The translations under genes and the position numbers were made by a program. Shown one piece after another: positions 16,775 through 23,461 of a stretch of DNA of 23,461 bases; the first letter of the stretch is position 1, and the number at the start of each line of letters is the position of its first letter. Origin of the DNA: Chromera velia (taxonomy: Eukaryota > Sar > Chromeraceae); assembly GCA_018398765.1 (NCBI GenBank), contig JAHBMJ010002033.1:1-23461 (forward strand). The letters run 5' to 3'. Below the pieces are notes generated by a model. The model ran no database searches. It worked only from the letters and a program-made list of their open reading frames with translations, and was not told the DNA's origin.

Positions 16775-16860
16775 TCGCAGGCGGATTTTAATTTTTGTGG
16801 GATTCATGCCATCGCACTCGCAGGCGGATTTTAATTTTTATGGGATCCATGCCATCGATT
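16775..16860. repeat. 43-bp tandem duplication next to the LTR
   Basis: TCGCAGGCGGATTTTAATTT occurs at 16775 and again at 16818, with GGGAT(T/C)CATGCCATCG following in both. Two copies, beginning six bases after the LTR end. Confidence 0.85.
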
Positions 16861-17066
16861 TGTCTACCCAGCGTTATACAACCATGCATACTCGACGGTC
16901 GCGTCCATCTTACAGATGTCCAGCCCTGTGTACGTCAAACAGGAAAGCCGTCACTTCAATGTAAGTGCCCAGTCTCTACTCCAAAAACTCATTGCTTGCT
17001 CGCTCGCTTTCTACTGTACAAAGTCGTTGTCTATCCGCACATAATCGCTGTCATCATTTAATAACA
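16861..17066. other. Short stretch without recognised gene
   Basis: Non-repetitive DNA between the duplication and the 19-bp array. The plus frame at 16795-17061 is short and has no domain. Confidence 0.4.
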
Positions 17067-17975
17067 AATGTGTCTCCTTCATGCCTGCCTGTCTCCTTCT
17101 TACCTGCCTCCCTCCTTCATGCCTGCCTCTCTCCTTCTTGCCCACCTGTTTCCTCATTGTCTGCCTGTCTCCCTTTTGCCTGCTTGCCTCCTTCTTGCCT
17201 GTCTGACTCCTTCTTGCCTGCCTGTCTCCTTCTTCTCTGCCTCTTTCCTTCTTGCCTAGATGTCTCCTCCTTTCCTAACTGTCTCCTCTGTGCCTGCTTC
17301 TCTCTCTCATGCCTCCCTGTCTTCTGTTTAAATGCTTGCTCCCTTCTTGGCTACCTATCTCCTTAATGCCTATCTTTTTCTTTTTTGTCTGCCGGCCTCC
17401 TTCATGCTCGCCTGTCTCCTTCTCGCCTGTCTCTCTCCTTCATACCTGCCCCTCTTCTTCTTATCTGCCAGTCTCCTTCTTACCTATCTGTCTCCTCCTT
17501 GCCTGCCAGTCTCCTTTTTAATTGCCTGGCTGTTTTCTTCTTGCCTGCCTCCCTCCTTCTTGCCTAGTTGTCTCCTCCTTTACTGTCTGCCTCCTTTGTG
17601 CCTGCCTCTCGCCTTCACGCCTCCCTGTCTCCTTTTTGCCTGCTTGCCTATGTCTCTTTTTTCCCTGTTTGCCTCCTTCTTCCCTCGCTGTCTCCTTTTT
17701 ACCCGCCTGTCTCCTTCTTAGCTGGTTGTCTCCTTCTTGCCTGCTTCTCCCTTTCATGCTTCCCTACATCCTTCTTGCCTCGTTGTCTCCTCCTTTCCTG
17801 CATGTCTCCTTTGTGTCTGTCTCTCTCCCTCAATAACATGTCCCTTCGTCTCCTTTTTGTCTGTTTGCCGCTTCTTGCCTACTTGTCTCCATAATATCTA
17901 CCTTACTCTTTTTTGTCTGCTTGCCTTCTTCATGTCTGCCTGTCTTCTTCTTGCCTGCCGCTCTCCGGCCGCTCT
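17067..17975. repeat. 19-bp minisatellite (TCTCCTTCTTGCCTGCCTG)
   Basis: About 47 degenerate units. In the first 270 bp the phase is exactly 19 bp. The plus strand is nearly all pyrimidine. A longer block (TGTCTCCTCCTTT ... GTGCCTGC ... CATGCCTCCCTG) recurs from about 17264, 17571 and 17784, showing higher-order copying. The unit has no stop codon in plus-strand frames and 19 is not a multiple of three, so long overlapping Cys/Leu/Pro-rich plus frames exist in all three frames. They should not be called genes. Confidence 0.92.
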
Positions 17976-18252
17976 CCTTCTCACCCACAGTATTTGCCTC
18001 TCATATTAACTCTGGGTTGACTCGCTTTGACCACCTATTTAATTTTTCTTACCATCTCTCCTCATTTTTACCACTCGGGTTTCCTCTTTTTTCATGATTG
18101 CGGTGCGTTTTAGTTCATGGTTCTCTCCATTGCCATATAACTTTACAATTTATATAAGCTACCACAACCTCCTTTTTTGACCCTATTTACATCGGCAAAA
18201 CATGGATAGCGTGACCTATCATTCTATATAATTCGAATTAATTCAAATAATA
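17976..18252. other. Stretch without recognised gene
   Basis: AT-rich flank of the MITE that follows, with TTCGAATTAATTC near its right edge. No coding frame seen. Confidence 0.4.
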
Positions 18253-18670
18253 TACCAAGACCAACTCAATTTGGCACGATTACGATTGCGATTGCAAATG
18301 TGAAAAATATTTTTATCGCGCAAACAGTCTTTTGAAACTTATAACATGTTTTTGATAATATTCGTGAAGTCTGTGCAAATTTTTAAGTTCGTACGCGCGA
18401 CCGATTATGTTTGCCAAAAATATGAAAATTTAAAGCTGGGCGGCCCCGGAAACCCAAAAAATTGAGTCCCGATTTTGAATTTCCATATTTTTTGTAAACG
18501 TAATTGGTCGTGCGTACGAACTTGAAAATTTGCACAGACTTTACAAATATTATCAAAAACATATTGCAAGTCTCAAAAAACTGTTTGCGCGATAAAAATA
18601 TTTTTCACACTTGCAATCACAATTGTAATTGGCTGTATCATGGGTTTGCCAAATTGAGTTGGTCTTGGTA
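18253..18670. mobile_element. 418-bp MITE with long inverted arms, Tc1/mariner-type
   Basis: The ends read TACCAAGACCAACTCAATTT and its complement, each flanked by TA (18251-18252 and 18671-18672). The two arms of about 180 bp are roughly 90 percent alike. The right arm has about 16 extra bases after TTTGGCA. The centre (about 18432-18477) is a short GC-richer spacer. It has no coding capacity. The TA duplication and structure fit a non-autonomous Tc1/mariner element; the superfamily call is by TA only. Confidence 0.85.
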
Positions 18671-19099
18671 TACTAAGTTGGTTACATTGTCACACTATAA
18701 CTAGTCAAACATTAGACATTTTGTTTATCGTTTTTTATTTTTTTTTTCTTCTAATCAGCAAAACTATAACTTTTAATTATAATAAAAAAATTTGATGCAA
18801 ACTACAATCGAATTCATAAAACTAAATAGCAAAGCTCTTCTTTAATCTTCGTGGTATGATAACGATATAAGAACGCCGTTTTGTTTCTCTTTATGTCACT
18901 CACTCTGTTTGCACGTATGGGTACGTATGGGTCGATCTAGTTTACTTACATCCCCTCCAACTCAACTTGAAGTATTGAAATCGGCGCACGTATGGAACTC
19001 TCTCTTCAGGCCCCCGGCATACCCCCTAAGGGGGTATCCTGCATCCATACATGCGCCTGACCTTGATTTGAATTTACGTTCGCTTGTCAATCCCACTTG

Positions 19100-19138
<39 letters not shown>

Positions 19139-19189
19139 ATAATATATTGATATATATATGTCGTAGCGATGTATATATGAGAACTTCCA
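18671..19189. other. AT-rich stretch with a TA microsatellite
   Basis: Holds a (TA)n run at 19104-19134 and a second at 19150-19160. CCCCCTAAGGGGG at 19022-19034 is a short palindrome. The minus frame of the next feature runs on through the TA repeat to 18962, which is probably not coding. Confidence 0.6.
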
Positions 19190-20261
19190 TACGTCATCAT
19201 GTGTCCATGTGTTCCAAGGTGCCCTTCTTTGTAAAGTGGTCTCTCGCTTACGCTCCACCTCCATCTTTTTCGCTTCAACGAGACTGCTTAGCATCTCTGT
19301 CTCACGGGCGTCGGCCGCTTTTTGTCTCTGAAGCGCCTTTATCTGCTCCTGTAGACGCCTTGCCTTCGTATCTTTCTCTTTAAAGAGCCTTTGCTGTTCG
19401 GCAATTATCGCTGCATCTTCCACTTGCTTAGCTCTTTTCTCACGAAGCAGATCACGAATCACTCCGATCTCGCTCGCATATCTTCTTTTTTCTTCTTCTT
19501 CTTCTTTAGGTCTGTGGTCTCCCTGAACTTTGAGTCTGCCCAGCTCAGTCTGGTGTTCTAAAAGGAGAACAGATAGCTCCTCTTTCTTCTGAGCAGATGC
19601 TGCTCCTTGTCTCTTCTTTTATAAAATTTTTTTCTCCTTTTCATGTACTTTCTTCTCGTTGGCTAGCTGTGGCGTCCCGCTGATTCATGTGCACTGCAGT
19701 TTGAGCGATGGCAGCGCCTTCTGTCATCTGATCTCTCAAGCTCTTGCAATTGCGGAGGAACCCCCCCCTCTTTTCCTTCTTGCCCCCCTCCATCACTCTC
19801 AGTGGTTCCTTCCATTCTCTCCTTTGCTTGTCCCTCTTCTATACCTCAGAGCGGAGTCATGATCTCTGCCGACAACCGCACACTTACACCCGCTCGTGCA
19901 CCAGTGTTCAGAAAATTGTGGCTCCCATTTGCATGCATAACCACCGGCATGGTGTGAGTGCCAGTAGGAGCTGCTGAGTGGCGTGAACCGCGAAGCTCTT
20001 GTGAGTGTGATTGATTCCCGAAGGAGAGCGTATGAAGAAGAGAAGGGAACGTTGCATTTGCTTTCTTTTGTTTCCCTCCCTGCTTCTGCAGGCGGAGCAT
20101 GTATTCATGCATTGTGACCTGAAATCCCGGCAACCCGAGATCCTCCGATACGGCTGAGAGTCTGACTTTTTCATCCGGAGGGACGACTTAATTCCGGCGT
20201 ACGGGCAGTAGTCCAGAAGAGCGAGCCTCGCCGCCATCATTGTGAAAGAGTTTGGTGGCAT
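19190..20261 (-). pseudogene. Broken coiled-coil coding region, unknown
   Basis: Read on the minus strand from 20261: MMAARLALLDYCPYAGIKSS, then in another frame LSAVSEDLGLPGFQVTMHEY and MLRLQKQGGKQKKANATFP, ending in a TGA near 19857. After frame changes near an eight-G run (about 19762), DQMTEGAAIAQTAVHMNQRD follows, then KKVHEKEKKIL, a TAA at 19619-19621, and a long coiled coil: LLREKRAKQVEDAAIIAEQQ, KARRLQEQIKALQRQKAADA. The charged heptad-like part is convincing, but at least two frameshifts and two stops break it. It could be a dead host gene, a gene whose introns I have misread, or the gag of another retroelement. Confidence 0.45.
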
Positions 20262-20400
20262 AGGCGGGTTTAAGCAGGATCGAGGTGGCTATAAGAGCTA
20301 GAAGGTTTGCATGGTACTGTATTTGCTTCGCCAGGGCGTCGCCTTCAAACGAGAGCACGCATGAGTCAGCGTACCAACAGCCAATGCCCCTTGCACTTCG
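20262..20400. other. Short spacer
   Basis: Between the broken coding region and the tandem repeat. No feature seen. Confidence 0.3.
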
Positions 20401-20926
20401 GAAGCTGTGAGGTACGCCAGGAAGTGCATGTCTAAAGATGAGTGATGTTTCCTGTCAGAAAGATGGTTCGTACATGGATTGATGTGCTTTTGATTTTGCC
20501 TGCTGCTCTCCTTTAGATTGACACACACCATACGTGAGTCGATCGGTCGACCGGCAGCAGGACCTTCTTACCGGTTTGCACGAAGGCTGATCCGATAGGA
20601 AGCTGTGAAGTACGTCAAGAAGTGCAAGTCCGAAGATGAGTAATGTTTCCCGTTAGAGAGATGGCTCTTGTATGGATTGATGTGCTTTTGATTTTGTCTA
20701 CTCAGACTGCTCTCTTTTAGATTGACGCACACGCGAATTGGTTGGTCGACCGGCAGCAGTACCTTCTTTCCGGTTTGCACAAAGGCTGCTCCGTTGGGAA
20801 GCTGTGAGGTAGGGCAGGAAGTGCATGTCCGAAGTTGAGTGATTTTTCCCGGTAGAGGGCTGGTTTGTCATGGATTAATATGCTTTTGATCTTGCATGAC
20901 GTTCTTCTTTAGATTGATGCACACGT
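20401..20926. repeat. Tandem repeat of about 199 bp, 2.6 copies
   Basis: GAAGCTGTGA starts units at 20401, 20599 and 20798. Each unit contains TGGATTGATGTGCTTTTGAT, a (T)TTAGATTGA(C/T)GCACAC stretch, then GGTCGACCGGCAGCAG and CCGGTTTGCAC. The third unit stops after the GCACACG stretch. The copies differ by many substitutions. Confidence 0.88.
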
Positions 20927-21390
20927 AGAGGAAGCAACCGCTAGTTATATTAACTTTATGACATTTTAAGGTCCCAGATTTTTGTCTGCTAAATCATACC
21001 CTTTCACAATTGGGACCAGTTAGGAAATGGTAATTGGAATCTCTAATTGGGCAATTGGAATGCAAATATTTCTATTGGAACCCAATTATTTGCAACATTG
21101 TTTTTAGTATGTGACAGAATTATTGTAGAAAAACAGTTTTCTAACGTTGAATTGTCATTGAAAATTAAAAAAAAACGTAAAAAAACTTAAAACCAAACAT
21201 TATTTTATTTTAAACAATATTTTTGCTTAGATAAAAAATGAATTAAAGTTTTAAAATTCCAATAAGAAATGTAGTTTTTCAATTAAAAATTATCTATGCA
21301 TTCAATAAATTATGCTAGAGGAATTGTGATACATAATGACTGCATGTAAAACCAGCATTTATAAGCTCCACGGCGGCTGCACAGTTATAC
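20927..21390. other. AT-rich stretch with AATTGG motifs
   Basis: AATTGG or its complement recurs several times in 21006-21090. The rest is poly-A/T-rich. No coding frame. Confidence 0.5.
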
Positions 21391-21425
21391 ATCATCAATC
21401 AATCAATCAATCAATCAATCATCAA
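21391..21425. repeat. (AATC)n microsatellite
   Basis: About seven ATCA units in a row. Confidence 0.95.
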
Positions 21426-22071
21426 CTTTTTAAAGTTTGTTCTCTAGTTTCTTCTGAAATATAATATTGCAGATTTATATTGCAAATTTTACGATGCACA
21501 TTACAGCAGCGTGTATTCTAGCGTGTATTATGAGTTTCATAGTCTGTGTTATGGCTACACCGCCACAATATGTTCTCCGCCTACTTGTTTTAGATCGACT
21601 TGCATGCAACAAAGTTAATGTGCCAATAATATTGATGTGCTAGTGCCTCGTGACTCGGATTCCTGTGCTTCCCCCTTGCAGTACGTAGCGGTACGCAATT
21701 GAAGGGGATCCATTGGTCATCGTTTAGATTTTGCAGGATACATACTATCACTGGCAAGCTCAGATCGACTGACCTTTCTCGCACTTCCTGCACTAACACC
21801 GATCCACGGCTTTTCCTTCTTCACCGTTTCTTTGATTCTTTGCCAGCTTTTCAAGGATGTCAACGGCCAGTCCATCAGTGAATTGAGAATCAGCCGGAGG
21901 ACAGGATCGATCGAGAGGTCGAGAGGAAGAAATGACCAGAAAGAGAGAGAAAAAGGGAAAAAGAGACAGACAGAGAGACCATCCATCAGAAAGGATCTCG
22001 AGAGAATGAGAAAACCTCCCTCAACCTTCATTCTCTTTTGAATCTCTCGAAGGTTGGTCTTTCTACCTTTA
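21426..22071. other. Stretch without firm gene call
   Basis: The minus frame at 21717-22031 has a hydrophobic stretch (LSVCLFFPFSLSFWSFLPLD) but arises over a GAGA-rich plus strand and is doubtful. A pyrimidine tract followed by CAG at 21668-21682 resembles a plus-strand splice acceptor, but no exon follows that I can support. This may be the 3' flank of the next gene. Confidence 0.35.
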
Positions 22072-23461
22072 CTATCCCTTCAGTGTGCGGACCTTGGCAG
22101 GGATCTTGACCTTCAGATACCACCGGAGTTTCAAATCAACTCCGGTAGAATCGGAAGAAGAAGAAAAGGACAGCTTCTTGCTGGACGAGCTTTTGTCCTG
22201 ACCTTTCCCCTTCCCACCCTTCTTCCCTCCCTCTTTCTCCTTTTCCGACGACCCCAAACCCATCCAAGCAAACCCAAACCCAAAATCAAAATCCCACTGT
22301 GTCGACTGCACATTCCCATTACGCCAACAAAAGCCAAGGGAATCGAGGAGCGTTGCAATCTCAAACGCATCCCCCTTACCCCTAGCCAGATGGGAAGACG
22401 CACCACGCACGTCCCCATGCCGACCCCTCTCCTCCTCATGCTCTCCTTCCATCACCGTCTCCAGACGATCACACCCTCTCAATTCCTTCTCCTCCTCTAC
22501 TGTTCTTTGGTCTCTCTCTTCCTCCTGACTGTCACGCTCTCTGCACAGTCCCTCACACTTTCTGATGTTCTCTCCTGAAACAGAATAGGATGATGGCTGA
22601 GGAAGGGCGGAGGAGGAAGCAGAAGAGGAAGAGGAAGAGGAAGAGGAGGAAGAGCCCGAGCATGTTCTCTGTGAAAACAGTTCACTCTCTCTTGTATCCC
22701 GTCTGCTCACACTCACATCCCCCCTCTCCCTGTCCCTCTCCACCCACCTCCCCTCACAGTCGTCTTCTCTCGACGACGTCACCTCGAGGGAGTTGGGGAC
22801 CCTCTCCGACTGACTGCACAATTTTGCGGCAGCAGAAAGGGGACCCAACAGCAGTTCCTCACCCGGCACCCCTCTTTCCTCTCCTCCTACTGCTGCTGCT
22901 GTTATTGTTGTCACTGGGTTTCCTTCCCGCAAAGGGAACAGAGATGGTCCTGGGTGACCGTCGGGGTCAATAGTCAGGGAAGGGTGCATGGGGGATTGAC
23001 GCTCTTCTAGCTCCTCCGTCTCTTGTCCCTTCAATTCTCGACTCACTGACTCTTCCCCTCTCCCTGCTGCCTCTCCAGGCAGCATTCCTATTCCTCCGTA
23101 CCGAGTGAACATTTTCTTTTTCTTTTTCACTCCCGTCCCTCCCCCCTCCCCAACTGTACTCGAACCAACAAAAGAACCGGAAGCAGCAACACCGGATGAT
23201 GACAAAGAGAGGCCACCCCCCTGTGCCACCCCCCCGGCGCCCATGCAGAGATCTGCTTTGAAGGACGTGTGGCCAATCACCTCACCGTACGACCCCAGTG
23301 CCTCGACTCGGCAGGTGATCGGTGCTGGCCACGGCTGTCCGTCCTCCGAGACAACATACAGACCCAAGAAACGTAAGGGACACCCCCCCCCCTCTCCGGA
23401 GGCCTGACTCTGCTTCTTCATACTGGACTTCCCCCCCCCTCCACCCCCACCCCCAGAGCCC
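22072..23461 (-). CDS. Long open frame of unknown function, runs off the window edge
   Basis: Open for 449 codons from the ATG at 23421 to a stop at 22072-22074, and still open upstream to 23461, so the start is unknown. Near the start it reads CPLRFLGLYVVSEDGQPWPA, then ITCRVEALGSYGEVIGHTSF, which looks like part of a beta-rich domain. The middle is low complexity: Gly/Ser-rich, KKKKKMFTRYGGIGMLPG, a poly-Ser run, then Glu/Arg-rich. Near the end DAFEIATLLDSLGFCWRNGN and WDFDFGFGFAWMGLG look folded, followed by a Lys/Ser-rich tail and LRWYLKVKIPAKVRTLKG. No family recognised. C-rich plus-strand DNA lowers stop frequency, which weakens the case, and introns may be hidden. Confidence 0.5.
   Translation of the reverse strand, partial: GSGGGGGGGGKSSMKKQSQASGEGGGCPLRFLGLYVVSEDGQPWPAPITCRVEALGSYGEVIGHTSFKADLCMGAGGVAQGGGLSLSSSGVAASGSFVGSSTVGEGGGTGVKKKKKMFTRYGGIGMLPGEAAGRGEESVSRELKGQETEELEERQSPMHPSLTIDPDGHPGPSLFPLREGNPVTTITAAAVGGEERGVPGEELLLGPLSAAAKLCSQSERVPNSLEVTSSREDDCEGRWVERDRERGDVSVSRRDTRESELFSQRTCSGSSSSSSSSSSSASSSALPQPSSYSVSGENIRKCEGLCRERDSQEEERDQRTVEEEKELRGCDRLETVMEGEHEEERGRHGDVRGASSHLARGKGDAFEIATLLDSLGFCWRNGNVQSTQWDFDFGFGFAWMGLGSSEKEKEGGKKGGKGKGQDKSSSSKKLSFSSSSDSTGVDLKLRWYLKVKIPAKVRTLKG
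22621..22655. repeat. GAGGAA-type low-complexity run
   Basis: Plus-strand purine run that encodes the poly-Ser stretch (GSSSSSSSSSSSASSS) of the minus-strand ORF. Confidence 0.8.

Noticed and set aside
17067-17894. Overlapping Cys/Leu/Pro-rich plus-strand ORFs up to 133 aa
   Set aside because: They result from a stop-free 19-bp tandem unit read in all three frames.

Overview
The window is eukaryotic nuclear DNA that is mostly repeats and mobile elements. Codon use, Ser- and Glu-rich low-complexity ORFs, GT-AG introns and a Copia-type element with an unusual Pol suggest a protist, tentatively a chromerid alveolate such as Chromera velia. That assignment is inference; nothing in the sequence proves it. 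No prokaryotic genes, rRNA, tRNA or CRISPR array were seen.

Layout: (1) 1-1748 is a tandem array of a 333-bp unit, interrupted by a 727-bp element with terminal inverted repeats (TIRs). (2) 2135-2310 is a 13-bp-period repeat with an inverted block inside. (3) 2615-11315 is a minus-strand Copia-order (PR-IN-RT-RH) LTR retrotransposon. It has a nearly intact gag with a likely intron at its 3' end, a protease-like ORF, a Zn-binding/charged linker, integrase, reverse transcriptase and RNase H. The pol region carries six in-frame stops (all TAG or TGA) and several frameshifts. The left LTR is cut to 81 bp. A 993-bp DNA transposon with 16-bp TIRs and a 6-bp target duplication (6956-7948) is nested in pol. 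(4) 11316-12067 holds a plus-strand ORF fragment of unknown function and a 21-bp tandem array.

(5) 13309-14065 holds a GA microsatellite, five imperfect pyrimidine-rich repeats and a short plus-strand exon (102 aa, Cys/His-rich) just after a good splice acceptor. (6) 15598-15932 has three strong hairpins. (7) 16295-16769 is a polypurine tract plus a 461-bp LTR, probably of Ty3/Gypsy type, followed by a 43-bp tandem duplication. (8) 17067-17975 is a 19-bp pyrimidine-strand minisatellite with higher-order structure. (9) 18253-18670 is a 418-bp TA-flanked MITE with arms of about 180 bp. (10) 19190-20261 (minus) is a broken coiled-coil coding region. (11) 20401-20926 is a tandem repeat of about 199 bp. 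(12) 22072-23461 (minus) is a long open frame of unknown function that runs off the right edge.

The best candidate for something new is the Copia-order Pol. Its integrase tail looks like the GPY/F module known from Ty3/Gypsy elements and is followed by a chromo-barrel/Tudor-like segment. The intron at the gag-protease boundary would, if retained, give Gag a hydrophobic C-terminal tail.
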